Assembly (NCBI GenBank): GCA_963810755.1
Contig: CAWEOP010000006.1
Span: 186,001 to 250,000, forward strand
Source of the DNA: FEN-1219 sp963810755
GTDB taxonomy: Bacteria; Pseudomonadota; Gammaproteobacteria; Steroidobacterales; Rariloculaceae
Reading direction: 5' to 3'
Length of the DNA: 64,000 nt
The notes under the pieces are model-generated. The model made no database searches and was not told where the DNA came from. It saw only the letters and a program-made list of their open reading frames with translations. This document shows, piece after piece, positions 45,423-55,277 of this stretch. How positions within the stretch are numbered: the first letter of the stretch is position 1; every line of letters starts with the position of its first letter. Position numbers and translations under genes: made by a program.

Positions 45423-46704
45423 ATGACAACGCTCGTCCGTCCGTTCCATGCGCTGCGGCCGGAAGCCGCGCGCGCCGAAGACGTCATCGCCCCGCCGTAC
45501 GACGTCGTGAGCACCGAGGAAGCCCGCGCGCTCGCGGCCGGGCGGCCGCACTCGTTCCTGCACATCTCGCGCCCCGAGATCGACCTCGCGGCCGGCACGT
45601 CGCCCTACTCCGACGAGGCGTACGCACGCGGCGCCGCGAATCTCGCCGCGCTCGTCGACGGCGGCGTGCTCGTGCGCGACGCCGAGCCCTCGTACTACGT
45701 CTATCGTGTGCAGATGGCGGGGCGCACGCAGACCGGCGTCGCGTTGCGTCGCATCGGTTGCCGCGTACGAAGCGAATCGCATCAAGCGCCACGAGCTCAC
45801 GCGGCCCGACAAAGAAAACGACCGCGTGCGCAACATCGACACGCTGAACGCGCAGACCGGACCCGTGCTGCTCGCGTACCGGTCCGACCTTGCGATCCGC
45901 GAGCTCGTGCGAACGGCCTCGAACGCGCCGGCACTGTTCAAAGTCGCAGGACCGAACGACACCGTGCACACGGTGTGGCGCGTCTCGGCGCGTGAGCAGG
46001 TCGCCGCGTTCTCCACGGCATTCGATGCGCTCGGCGCGCTCTACATCGCAGATGGCCATCACCGCTCCGCCGCTGCGATGCGCGTGGCGCAGGAGCGGCG
46101 CGAAGAAGCGCGCGCGGAAGCCGTCGCCGTGTCGCTCGGCAGCGCGCTGCCGCATCCGGCCGGTGCGAGCCACGAGTACTTCCTCGCCGTCGCGTTCCCG
46201 CACGACGAGATGCGGATCCTCGACTACAACCGGGTCGTGCGCGACTTGAACGGGCTCTCGGTAGACCAGCTGCTCGCGCGGATCCGCGAGTCGTTCGACG
46301 TCGAACCGAGCGCGACCCAAGCGAAACCCGCCGCGCCGGAGACGTTCGGGATGTTCGTCGCGGGCCGGTGGTATCGCCTCAAGATCCGGCCCGCGCTCGT
46401 GCCGAGAGCCGATCCAGTGGCGAGCCTCGACGTGAGCCTGCTGCAAGACAAACTACTCGCACCGATCCTCGGAATCGGTGACCCGCGCACCGATGCGCGA
46501 ATCGACTTCGTCGGCGGCGTCCGCGGGCTCGACGAGCTCGAGCGCCGGGTCGCGAGCGGCACTGGCGCGGTCGCGTTCGCGCTGCACGCGACGCGGATGG
46601 AGCAGCTCATGGCCGTCGCCGACGCGGATCGGCTCATGCCTCCGAAATCGACCTGGTTCGAGCCGAAGCTCGCGGACGGGCTTCTGTCGCACTCGCTCGA
46701 CTGA
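45423..46704 (+). CDS. DUF1015-family protein (SbnI-like), one frameshift
   Basis: About 426 residues from ATG 45423. N-terminal 'VRPFHALRPEAARAEDVIAP' and 'PPYDVVSTEEARALAAG' are the family signature. A break near 45,747 shifts to the frame with 'YEANRIKRHELTRPDKENDR', 'ALYIADGHHRSAAAMRV' and 'GSALPHPAGASHEYFLAVAF'; the span is 3n+1, so one extra base. The family includes SbnI, a free-serine kinase and haem-responsive regulator in staphylococci; whether this protein is a kinase is not known. The transcript looks leaderless. Confidence 0.83.
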
Positions 46705-46711
46705 ACACCAT

Positions 46712-48214
46712 TCACGTTGCCACCGAAGCCGCCGCTTGCTCGCGAAACTGCATGCCCTCGATCGCCATGCTGTAGTCCATCGGCTCGCCGAGCCATCGGC
46801 AGCGGCTCGTATTCGCATCGATCGAGCAGTCTGGGTTCATTCGCTCGAGCACAAACCGCAGCGCCTCGTCGAATTCGGCGAGGCCGGCGTCTCCCATCGG
46901 AGGCGGCGTCGCGATGTTTCCGCGGAAACATTCCTCGGAGTCGTCAGCCAAGTCCACCGGGCCGACGGGCCGCGGGCCGCAGTCGGGAATCCGTTGTCCG
47001 TTCGGGCGCGTGAACACGAATACGCCGTCGTCGGTCGCGGCCACGCCAAAACCGCCCTCGTGCACGAGCCGATGGTGAAAGCCGCACAGCGTGACGAGGT
47101 TCGACAGCTTCGTCTCACCGCCATCGGTCCAATGGTGCACGTGGTGGCCTTGGGTGAAGCGCGTGCGGTCGCAGCCCGGAAAGCGGCAGCCGCCGTCGCG
47201 GGAGCGCAGCGCCCGTGACAGCGCGGGCGGGATACTGCGGGTCTTGCGGCCGACGTTGAGCGGTTCACCGTCCCGCCCTTCGACGATGCCCACGAGCGTG
47301 GCGTCACAAGCGAGCCGCCTTACCGTGTCGATCGCGAGCGCGGGACCTGCGTCGAGCTCGCAGCGGTGCGGCTCATCGTCCGCGGCGGCCGTTTCGTTCG
47401 TCAGCACCGCCTGGTCGATGTGTACGACCACTTGGTAGCGATCCGCACTCGAGGTCGCTTCGACTTCTTCGGACGTGCTCGCAAGAAACGTCTCCGCCAT
47501 GAGCGTTAGCGCATCGGCGCGCTTCGCGCCGCGCGAATGCTCTTGCTGCTTCATCGCCCATGTTCCTGCGGAAACATTTAGGTGGGTGTCCGTCTCTGCT
47601 CGCGATTGCTCGCGAAGGATATCGCCGGCCGTCTCGAGTGCTTTAAGTACGATCGCACCGACTTCGGGCGGCAGCCGTGCGTGAAGCACGAAGTTGTCGT
47701 CCTCGTCATAGAAGTAGTGCACTTCTCGTGCAAGCTGTTGCGTCTCGGCCTGCTTCGCCGCGTCGCGGCGCTGTGTCCAACGATATTTCCGCACGAGCTT
47801 CTCGACGTGCGACGCGGTTCCGTGGCGCGCGATGCCCACGAGCACGGGCTCGTTCGCCGGGGTCGCGACGCGCGTCATCGCCCGGACCTTCGAGTAGGAG
47901 ATCTCGCCGCTCGCGAACGCTGCGCTGATCTGCGGCAGCTCCTCGAGCGCGCGAGCAACGCGAACCTTCTCGCGCGCTGCGACCGCCCCGATCCCGCATT
48001 GCCAGTTGAGCCATTGCGCGGTGTTGACGAGGCCGTGCCGCTCGTACGCGCGCTCGCGATCGAACTTCGCGATCAGCACGAGCAGCTTGTAAGTCGCCGC
48101 GTTCAGATGTGCCCAGAGCTCGGTGATCTGGGCTTCGAGGCGCTCGAAGGGTTCGTGGCGGATCAGCAGGTTCGGCGTGAGCAGCGACGCGGAATCGCTG
48201 AGCGTGACGTCCAT
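46712..48214 (-). CDS. DUF222-HNH endonuclease-like protein (13E12 type)
   Basis: 500 residues from ATG 48214. The N-terminal 250 residues are helical DUF222: 'ERHGLVNTAQWLNWQCGIGA', 'AAFASGEISYSKVRAMTRVA', 'NFVLHARLPPEVGAIVLKAL'. The HNH nuclease module is near residues 345-395: 'SRDGGCRFPGCDRTRFTQGH' followed by 'HVHHWTDGGETKLSNLVTLC' and 'GFHHRLVHEGG', with zinc Cys and HNH residues complete. Such genes are often repeated in a genome and behave as mobile or selfish elements; function in the cell is not settled. It lies at the left edge of a stretch with lower GC. Confidence 0.85.
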   Translation of the reverse strand: MDVTLSDSASLLTPNLLIRHEPFERLEAQITELWAHLNAATYKLLVLIAKFDRERAYERHGLVNTAQWLNWQCGIGAVAAREKVRVARALEELPQISAAFASGEISYSKVRAMTRVATPANEPVLVGIARHGTASHVEKLVRKYRWTQRRDAAKQAETQQLAREVHYFYDEDDNFVLHARLPPEVGAIVLKALETAGDILREQSRAETDTHLNVSAGTWAMKQQEHSRGAKRADALTLMAETFLASTSEEVEATSSADRYQVVVHIDQAVLTNETAAADDEPHRCELDAGPALAIDTVRRLACDATLVGIVEGRDGEPLNVGRKTRSIPPALSRALRSRDGGCRFPGCDRTRFTQGHHVHHWTDGGETKLSNLVTLCGFHHRLVHEGGFGVAATDDGVFVFTRPNGQRIPDCGPRPVGPVDLADDSEECFRGNIATPPPMGDAGLAEFDEALRFVLERMNPDCSIDANTSRCRWLGEPMDYSMAIEGMQFREQAAASVAT

Positions 48215-48360
48215 GCGGCGCCTCGATTCGATACTGGGTGGATGTCCAGTATATTGGCACTAATATGCCGGTAAATCAATGGCCTGAAAGTGTTCGATAG
48301 GCGACCGGAAGGGGTATAGATATATCCGGCGCCGGCCGTGACCCAGTTTGGCCGCAGGGC
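48215..48360. other. AT-richer intergenic segment
   Basis: 146 bases between two minus-strand genes, with 'ggtatagatatatccgg' and 'gtatattggcactaatatg' among the most AT-rich runs of the window. It probably holds the promoter of the DUF222-HNH gene and marks the edge of the less GC-rich block. No repeat or insertion-sequence end is visible. Confidence 0.4.
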
Positions 48361-48867
48361 TCACTCTACTCGCGTCATCGTCATTTCAATCGACACCGGG
48401 TCCCAGCTTCGACCTGCGTCCTGGGACTGATCCATGGTGTAGGTGAAGTGGTTCTGATCCACCAATCGGTAGCGCTCCCGAATTCTCGTCTGCGCATCCT
48501 CGGAAATAACGACGACGCTGTCGCCTTCGCGGCTCAGGGAGCCTGAGCTCGGATTCACTTGTCTGCGAAGGAACGAATTCGAGACATTGAGAAACTCGAC
48601 AATCCATGCGTCGTGCTCCGTGTCGAATTGCCGAAGGGTGATTCCGAGATACGGCTTGCCTTCGAGACCCGACACGTGGATTTCATCCGCGATCGCCATG
48701 CCATTCAGGACGTACCGCCCGATCCAGGTCCACTCGGCGTGGTTTCCGTCCGGAAGTCGCGGGCTCGTACCACCCCATTTACCGACCAGGAACGAAAACA
48801 GGTCGAGCTCGGCAGGTGCTTCCGGGTTTCTCTCGCCGTAGGTCGTGATTGCAGGTTCGGCGGCCAC
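48361..48867 (-). CDS. DUF1579/lipocalin-like hypothetical protein, 5' end uncertain
   Basis: 168 residues from GTG 48867. Visible pieces are 'LFSFLVGKWGGTSPRLPDGN', 'WTWIGRYVLNGMAIADEIHV' and 'DQNHFTYTMDQSQDAGRSWD', a beta-rich pattern as in proteins that begin 'FLVGEWxG'. Upstream in the same frame the residues VLVAAALAITTVTGRDAVA look like a signal peptide, but no start codon precedes them before a stop. So either the gene lost its 5' end or another indel hides it. Codon use is less GC-rich than in most neighbours. Confidence 0.5.
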   Translation of the reverse strand: MAAEPAITTYGERNPEAPAELDLFSFLVGKWGGTSPRLPDGNHAEWTWIGRYVLNGMAIADEIHVSGLEGKPYLGITLRQFDTEHDAWIVEFLNVSNSFLRRQVNPSSGSLSREGDSVVVISEDAQTRIRERYRLVDQNHFTYTMDQSQDAGRSWDPVSIEMTMTRVE

Positions 48868-49086
48868 GGCATCCCTCCCAGTGACGGTGGTAATCGCAAG
48901 TGCGGCGGCGACTAGAACACACTGGCGAGGTTCGCGACAAGTTAGTCAAAGCGACTACGGTCCGTGGTTGCCTTGCAGTGGCTTTGCGACAGCAATGCCC
49001 GCGCCCGCTCTGACGTTCATTGTGTTTGCGTCCGTTGGCATGCCGCTTGCAGATTACGCGGTCACGTAAATACCTGGGGATGATCA

Positions 49087-50694
49087 TTGCAGCTCTTCGA
49101 AATCCTGTTCCTGCTGATATTTGCGCTCGCCATACTCAGACTGGTTAGTGGACCGATCCACCATCGATTGAATTACGCGACTTTGACCATCGCTGGCTTT
49201 GGCGCGATGGCGTTTGGGGCGATCTTCGAAGGCTGGCGCTGGCAGATGATTGCCGCTTATGTCGGTTTCATCGTGCTCGCGCTGGCTTCAATGAAGAAGT
49301 CCGAGACGAAACTCCTCTGGCGTGTTGCAGGCGCGCTCCCACTATTACTCGCGTTGAGCGCCTCGGCAGTTCTGGCTCACCAGTTGCCCGTCTTCCGGCT
49401 ACCGGAGCCCACGGGTCCCTACGCGGTTGGAACGTTCGATTACTCGATTACCGATGAATCGAGGAAGGAGCGCTACTCGCCCGAGCGCAACCGAGAGCTC
49501 TACGTCGAAGTGTGGTATCCCGCAGACCCGATCGAGGCCCGCGATGTCCCTGTTCGAACGTTGTTTCACTCGCTCTACGAAGGACGCTACACGGGCCACA
49601 GTCTGTTCTTCGGGTACTTCAAACATATACCGACGCACTCTCACATACAGGCACCTGTCGCCGGCCTGGACGACGGGCCATTCCCGGTATTGCTGTTCAA
49701 CCACGCTCTGGATTTCGGTTTCACCTCGCAGAATCAGTTGCTAATGGAGCATCTCGCCAGCCACGGGTATGTCGTAATCAGCATCGCTCATCCTCATCAA
49801 TCCGCGAAGGTGAACCTCACGAATGCCGGAACGATTACGCGAGCGAGTGAGAGCCCAGGTGATCTCCGCTTTGCGCGAAAGGAGTTGTACAAGGGGATCG
49901 TGAGCACGGTCTTCGAAATGTCCCACAGCATGGCCGAGGTTTCCGCGATCAAGACGGTTCTTTCTCCATTGGCTGAAGAGTATGTGGCCCTGGATGAGGA
50001 CGAGAAAGACGCCTTTCTGAGCCGGGCGGTGGCCATGGAAGAGTTTCGAGCCTATCGCCACGTCGTTTCGAAGGAGCTGCTCGAAGACTATTTTCTCTAC
50101 GACTATGTGACGGAGAATTCCTTGATCCAATACTGGGTCGAGGACAATCAATTCGTCGTAGACACCCTTGGCGAAGTGCAGGCACCGGTTGCCGGTTTCA
50201 CCGACATGCTCGACACCACCAGGCTCGGCGTAATCGGCATGTCATATGGCGGTGCCGCAGCGGGAGAATTCTGCAAAGTCGACAGCCGCTGCGATGCAGG
50301 GGTCAATCTCGATGGCACGCAATTCGGTCGGCACTGGAATCGGCCAGTAGCGGCACCGTTCCTGATGTTCTATCACGAGGAGCATCAAGGCGGGAACGAT
50401 TACGCCTACCTGCCGCCCACCCACGATTTCTGGGACTACGCAGTGAAGGGCTCACTGCACACTGATTTCACCGATTTCATTTACGCATGGCCCCTTCTCA
50501 AGACCATCGGCTTCTCAGGATCCATCGACGGCTGGAGGATGATCGAAATCACGAACACCGTTCAACTGAACTTTTTCGACCACTACCTGAAAGGACAACC
50601 GATTCGCGGGGAGTTGTTTACGGATATCCCCGAAATCATCGTCCGGCACCACGCAGTCGCAGCGGAGGCTTTGAAGGCTGACAACGCCTACTGA
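49087..50694 (+). CDS. Membrane-anchored alpha/beta hydrolase, platelet-activating-factor acetylhydrolase-like
   Basis: 535 residues from TTG 49087, preceded by GGGGA. Three N-terminal membrane helices (ILFLLIFALAILRLV, LTIAGFGAMAFGAIF, IAAYVGFIVLALASM and a fourth before HQLP) anchor it. The hydrolase part has 'VEVWYPADP' and 'PFPVLLFNHALDFGFTSQNQ' around the oxyanion loop, the nucleophile in 'LGVIGMSYGGAAAGEFC' (GxSxGG), 'CDAGVNLDGTQFG', and the likely His in 'KGSLHTDFTDF', as in plasma-type PAF-AH. The helical insert at about residues 265-360 is larger than usual. GC content is visibly lower than around it, suggesting transfer. Confidence 0.75.
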   Translation: MQLFEILFLLIFALAILRLVSGPIHHRLNYATLTIAGFGAMAFGAIFEGWRWQMIAAYVGFIVLALASMKKSETKLLWRVAGALPLLLALSASAVLAHQLPVFRLPEPTGPYAVGTFDYSITDESRKERYSPERNRELYVEVWYPADPIEARDVPVRTLFHSLYEGRYTGHSLFFGYFKHIPTHSHIQAPVAGLDDGPFPVLLFNHALDFGFTSQNQLLMEHLASHGYVVISIAHPHQSAKVNLTNAGTITRASESPGDLRFARKELYKGIVSTVFEMSHSMAEVSAIKTVLSPLAEEYVALDEDEKDAFLSRAVAMEEFRAYRHVVSKELLEDYFLYDYVTENSLIQYWVEDNQFVVDTLGEVQAPVAGFTDMLDTTRLGVIGMSYGGAAAGEFCKVDSRCDAGVNLDGTQFGRHWNRPVAAPFLMFYHEEHQGGNDYAYLPPTHDFWDYAVKGSLHTDFTDFIYAWPLLKTIGFSGSIDGWRMIEITNTVQLNFFDHYLKGQPIRGELFTDIPEIIVRHHAVAAEALKADNAY

Positions 50695-50762
50695 CGTGAG
50701 AATTCTGTTTGACGTTGCCTTCATTTCCCACTCCCGCATGCAAACCGGAGTCGAGAGCCCGA

Positions 50763-53258
50763 TCACTCGTGTCGCAGTACCGTCGCCGGTTGGAGTCGCG
50801 CCGTGCGTACGGTCTGCAGCGCCACGGCGAGCCCTGCAACGACCAACGTCGCCACGAGACAAGCTACGAACGGAACGGCAGAGAGCTCGATCGGTTTGAT
50901 GAACACATCGAGGTAGGCGCGCGCCGCCATGTATGCGAGGGGCCAAGCGGCCAGGTTCGCGACGACCACCGGCCAACCGAACGCGGTCAACAGCATGAGC
51001 ACCATTTGCCGCGTGCTCCCCCCGAGCGTCTTGCGTACGCCGATCTCTGCGCGGCGCCTGTTGGTTACGGACACGGCGATGGCGACGAGGCCTATCGCGG
51101 CGATCGATACGGCGACGGCGGCGAACGCGCTGAACGCTTCGTTGATCCGAGCGAAGCTGACATAGCTGTCGTTGAAATAGTCCTCGGCGAAGCGCCGCTT
51201 GATGGCCACGTTCGGTGCGAGACGTTTCCAGAGCGCATCGACGGCGGCAACCGTGCCCGAAACATCTCCCGCCGACAGCCGAACGACTTGGAAACCGAGA
51301 TCGGCCGGATTGAAGAGATAAATACGCGGCCGCGGACCCGCCCGCGCGGAGATGCTCAGGACGCTATTCTCGGCTACGCCAATGACTTCGAACGGAACGC
51401 CGTTTCCTGCGTTGTAAAACTGGCGACCGATGGCGTCTTCGGGGGATGCGGCGCCCAGTTCGTCAGCCAGAGTGCGAGAGATCACGACCATCTGAGTTGC
51501 GGTCGGGGGCCGCCCAAATGCCGCAACGTCGCCGGAGCGGCCGGCGTCGAAATCGCGGCCTGCCAACAGCGGAATGTTCAACGTCCCGAAAAATTGTTCA
51601 CCAACGAGATACAACAGCGCCGTGCTTTGGGCGGCGGACGGTGCCGGCGACGTTCTGAACGGCAGCACGCAACAGGGATCCGCCCAGGGCGGGGTCACCA
51701 TGAGCGTGGACGAAAGGACCGTCGGCACCCGCTGCAATTCGTCTCGCAGCGTTTGCTGCGAGACGCCGGTCACTCGCGGATCGTTCTCGACAACCAATAG
51801 CGGATCGCTGGAAAGGCCGAGCCCCGTCTTCAGGAGCTCTCGGTTCTGCGAATAGACCACCGCGACCGCTATGAACAGAAACGCCACGACCGCGAACTGC
51901 GCACCCACCAGCCAAGTCCCGACGAAGCGCGGCCCGGCGCGCGAATACGCGACGCGGAAAGCCGCCATCGGCGCAGTCCTCGACAAGAACAGAGCCGGAT
52001 AGGAGCCGGCAACGACCGTCACGGCGATGACCAGGAGCACGAGCGCTCCCCAAGGAGTCGAGTCGACGAGGATCGTGTCGAGCTTCATGTCCAATGCGGC
52101 ACTCAGCGTCGGAATCGCGGCGACGATGAACGCCAGCGCAAGAACGAGTGCGGCCATGGTGAGCCCGCAAACCTCCAGAAGGTATTGAGCCGCGATCTGA
52201 CGCGCCGACGCGCCGAGCGTCTTGCGCACGCCGATCTCGCGGGCGCGGACTGCCGCGCGGGCGGTCGCGAGGCTCACGAAGTTCGCGCAGGCGACGCCGA
52301 GGACCAAAACGCCCAAGACGAGCGCTATGACTCTTACGGATAGTCCGCTCTGCGGCGGGAATAGTTTCCCGCTGACGGCCATCGGCAGCAGGTTCCCTAC
52401 CGGAATCAGATCGAACTGGATATCGAAATCCCGCCGTTGCTCTTCCGGGACGTGCCGCGCGGTGAACTCCGGCAACTGTCCACGCAGCTCGGCGCGTGTC
52501 AGCGAACCGTCCGCGGGGAGCAGCACGTAGGTAGTCTGGGTGCCGAACGCCCAATTCTCCGGCACCTTCGCCAGCTCTCTGCCGAATTGCTGGTAGTACA
52601 TCCGGTCCGCGAAATCCTGCGAGAGCAGCATGTCGAATCGCAACGGGGCGAAGGACGATCCGCCCATATGAGACGGCTCGGGGATCGTATCGATCACGCC
52701 GGTGACGGTGCCTTCGATCGCGTTGTCGACGACGATCGCGCGGCCGAGCGCACTCGCGGAGCCGAAGAGCATCTCTGCTGCCGCCTTCGTCAGCACGATG
52801 CTTCCTGGCGCGCGCAGCGCAGCACGCGCGTCTCCCGCGAGGAAAGGAAGATCGAATATGTCGAGGAACGCAGCGTCCGCCGCGAAGCCGCGGAAGCGCA
52901 CGGAGCGGTCGCCGGAGTGGACGGCCAGGTCCTGCGTCGAGTCTCCTTTCGGAAACACGACTCTGGCAACGGCGGGCAACTGTGGAAAGTCGGCCTGGAG
53001 ATATTGCGCGAACCACTGGTTGCTCAGCGGCCGGACGCCGCTGTCGAAAGCGCCTTCACGCGCACGGTAGCGCGTCGTGACTACGAGCGTGCGATCGGCG
53101 TTCGCGAACTGTCGATCCGCGGAACCCAAGTAATCGGCGACGGCGTACGCCACGACGAAACAGGCGAGGCCGAGCGCCAACGTGAAGACGTTGACGGCCG
53201 TCGCCAACGGCGCGTGCCGACAGGCGCGAAGCGCGGCCGACACGTAGTGCTTCAACAT
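50763..53258 (-). CDS. FtsX-like ABC permease (MacB_PCD type)
   Basis: 831 residues from ATG 53258, with GAGGAAA upstream. It has the plan of duplicated MacB/FtsX permeases: a first membrane helix ('VFTLALGLACFVVAYAV'), a large periplasmic domain ('LLSQDFADRMYYQQFGREL'), three helices with 'SLATARAAVRAREIGVRKTL', a second periplasmic domain, and a repeat of the helix block with 'AVSVTNRRRAEIGVRKTLGG'. Such proteins work with a MacB-type ATPase, which is not adjacent. Instead the gene follows, by 10 bases, an ABC exporter with its own ATPase domain. It may export peptides or lipids, or act mechanically. Confidence 0.85.
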   Translation of the reverse strand: MLKHYVSAALRACRHAPLATAVNVFTLALGLACFVVAYAVADYLGSADRQFANADRTLVVTTRYRAREGAFDSGVRPLSNQWFAQYLQADFPQLPAVARVVFPKGDSTQDLAVHSGDRSVRFRGFAADAAFLDIFDLPFLAGDARAALRAPGSIVLTKAAAEMLFGSASALGRAIVVDNAIEGTVTGVIDTIPEPSHMGGSSFAPLRFDMLLSQDFADRMYYQQFGRELAKVPENWAFGTQTTYVLLPADGSLTRAELRGQLPEFTARHVPEEQRRDFDIQFDLIPVGNLLPMAVSGKLFPPQSGLSVRVIALVLGVLVLGVACANFVSLATARAAVRAREIGVRKTLGASARQIAAQYLLEVCGLTMAALVLALAFIVAAIPTLSAALDMKLDTILVDSTPWGALVLLVIAVTVVAGSYPALFLSRTAPMAAFRVAYSRAGPRFVGTWLVGAQFAVVAFLFIAVAVVYSQNRELLKTGLGLSSDPLLVVENDPRVTGVSQQTLRDELQRVPTVLSSTLMVTPPWADPCCVLPFRTSPAPSAAQSTALLYLVGEQFFGTLNIPLLAGRDFDAGRSGDVAAFGRPPTATQMVVISRTLADELGAASPEDAIGRQFYNAGNGVPFEVIGVAENSVLSISARAGPRPRIYLFNPADLGFQVVRLSAGDVSGTVAAVDALWKRLAPNVAIKRRFAEDYFNDSYVSFARINEAFSAFAAVAVSIAAIGLVAIAVSVTNRRRAEIGVRKTLGGSTRQMVLMLLTAFGWPVVVANLAAWPLAYMAARAYLDVFIKPIELSAVPFVACLVATLVVAGLAVALQTVRTARLQPATVLRHE

Positions 53259-53268
53259 CACGATTTCC

Positions 53269-55146
53269 TCAGGTCCGTCCGCCGGCCGCGAGCTCGCGCT
53301 CCTCCTCCGGATCGAGCTCGTTCGCGATGAATCCACCCGACTGATGGCGCCAGAGCTTCTCGTAGTGTCCGCCGTGGCGCAACAGCTCGGTGTGCGTGCC
53401 CTGCTCGACGATTCTGCCGTGCTCGAGCACGACGAGACGGTCCATCCGCGCGATCGTCGATAACCGGTGCGCGATCGCGATCACGGTCTTGCCTTCCATG
53501 AGGTTCAAGAGCTGCTCTTGGATCGCGAGCTCGACCTCGCTATCGAGCGCCGAGGTCGCCTCGTCGAGCACGAGGATCGGCGCATCCTTGAGGATCACTC
53601 GTGCGAGCGCGATCCGCTGACGCTGGCCGCCCGAGAGCTTCACGCCGCGTTCGCCGACGTGCGCGTCATAGCCGGTACGGCCGTTCCAGTCGCGCAAGCC
53701 GCCGATGAACTCGTGCGCCTGCGCTTTGCGAGCGGCTTCGACGACGTGCTCGTCGGTCTCGGCCGGCCGCCCGTAGCGAATGTTCGCCGCGATCGAGCGG
53801 TGCAGCAGCGACGTGTCCTGCGTGACCATCCCGATCGCACCGCGCAGCGACTCTTGCGTCACGTGCGCGATGTCTTGTCCGTCGACCAGGATCCGGCCGC
53901 CTTCGGGGTCGTGGAAACGCAGCAGCAGGTTCACGAGCGTGGACTTGCCCGCGCCGGAGCGCCCCACGATGCCGACGCGCTCGCCCGGCCGAATCGTGAG
54001 CTCGAGCTTGTTCACGACCGGCGTCGTGTCCTTTCGTCCGTAGCCGAACGTCAGGTGATCGAAGCGGATCTCGCCGCGCGGCACGTCGAGGGGCTTCGCG
54101 CCGGGGCGATCGACGCCCGAGTGCGGCACGGCGATCGACTGCATGCCTTCCTGCACGACGCCGACGTTCTCGAAGATCGCGGTGACTTCCCAGCTGACCC
54201 AACCCGCCGCGTTCGCGGTCTGCCACGCGAGCGGCAACGCCGTCGCGACGATCGCGGCGCTCACCGCGCCGTCCATCCAGAGCGCAAGACCAATGGCCGC
54301 GGTGCCGACGAGCAGCGCCGCGTTGAGCACCGTGAGCCAGATCAAGAAGCGCGTGATCATCCGCGTGTGCGCGGCCATGAGGTCTTGATGCTGGTCGATC
54401 GAATCGCGCACGTACGCATCTTCCTCGGCGAGCCGCGCGAACAGCTTCACCGTGAGGATGTTGGTGTAGCTATCGACGACGCGCCCCATCACGAGCGAGC
54501 GCCCTTCCGAGTTCGCACGCCCGAGCTCACGCAAACGAGGCACGAAATAGCGCAGGCCGAGCACGTAGCCGATCACCCAGACGAAGATCGGCACGCCGAG
54601 CCGCCAGTCGTCCGTGGTCATCAGCGCGAACGCCGTCACGCCGTACACGCCGATGTACCAGACGGCGCGGATGCTCGACATCGCGCTCTCGCGCAACGAA
54701 CCGCCGGTCTGCATCACGCGGTTCGCGATTCGGCCCGCAAAGTCGTTCTGGAAGAACGTGAGGCTCTGCCGCACGACGTGCCAGTGGCTCTGCCAGCGGA
54801 TCAGGCTCGTCGCGCCCGGTATGAGCACGTTCTGGCGGATCACGATGTCCGTGAGGATCGCGATCGGCCGGGCGAGCAGGACGAGCGCGGCCATCGCCAT
54901 CAGTGTCGGCCACTGCGCCGCGACCGCGGCCGCACGGTCCACGGCCTCCATCAACGCCACGAGGTGCCCGATGATCAGCGGAATCACGGTGTCGAGCAGC
55001 GCGACGCAGAGGCTCGCGACGAACATCGCCGCGTACCAGCCCTTCGTCTGGCGGATGAAGTGCCAATAGAACGCGACGAGCGTCTGCGGCGGCGCGCCGG
55101 GGCCCGGGCTCGCCGTTGCTGGAATCCTGAAGCGCCGTTTCTTCAA
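53269..55146 (-). CDS. ABC exporter, fused membrane and ATPase domains
   Basis: About 625 residues from TTG 55146; the frame is open for another 75 codons but the family alignment begins after this TTG, so the start is uncertain. Six membrane helices lie in residues about 35-330 ('FIRQTKGWYAAMFVASLCVA', 'FAGRIANRVMQTGGSLRES'). The ATPase domain has Walker A GRSGAGKST, 'GMVTQDTSLLHRSIAANIRY', signature LSGGQRQR, Walker B ILVLDEATSALD and the switch His in IAHRLST. It resembles MsbA/multidrug half-transporters that act as dimers. A 6-bp GCCGGC inverted repeat lies in the leader at 55194-55210. Substrate unknown. Confidence 0.87.
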   Translation of the reverse strand: MKKRRFRIPATASPGPGAPPQTLVAFYWHFIRQTKGWYAAMFVASLCVALLDTVIPLIIGHLVALMEAVDRAAAVAAQWPTLMAMAALVLLARPIAILTDIVIRQNVLIPGATSLIRWQSHWHVVRQSLTFFQNDFAGRIANRVMQTGGSLRESAMSSIRAVWYIGVYGVTAFALMTTDDWRLGVPIFVWVIGYVLGLRYFVPRLRELGRANSEGRSLVMGRVVDSYTNILTVKLFARLAEEDAYVRDSIDQHQDLMAAHTRMITRFLIWLTVLNAALLVGTAAIGLALWMDGAVSAAIVATALPLAWQTANAAGWVSWEVTAIFENVGVVQEGMQSIAVPHSGVDRPGAKPLDVPRGEIRFDHLTFGYGRKDTTPVVNKLELTIRPGERVGIVGRSGAGKSTLVNLLLRFHDPEGGRILVDGQDIAHVTQESLRGAIGMVTQDTSLLHRSIAANIRYGRPAETDEHVVEAARKAQAHEFIGGLRDWNGRTGYDAHVGERGVKLSGGQRQRIALARVILKDAPILVLDEATSALDSEVELAIQEQLLNLMEGKTVIAIAHRLSTIARMDRLVVLEHGRIVEQGTHTELLRHGGHYEKLWRHQSGGFIANELDPEEERELAAGGRT

Positions 55147-55277
55147 AGGAACATCGACCGGCGGAGTTGCACCGCTGCGGTCGCCCTGGGAGAGCCGGCG
55201 GTCTGCCGGCCCGCGCAAAGATATCAGAGTGGGCAAACCGCGCGCTAGAACGAATGGCGCTCGTGCCGTCAGCCCCC

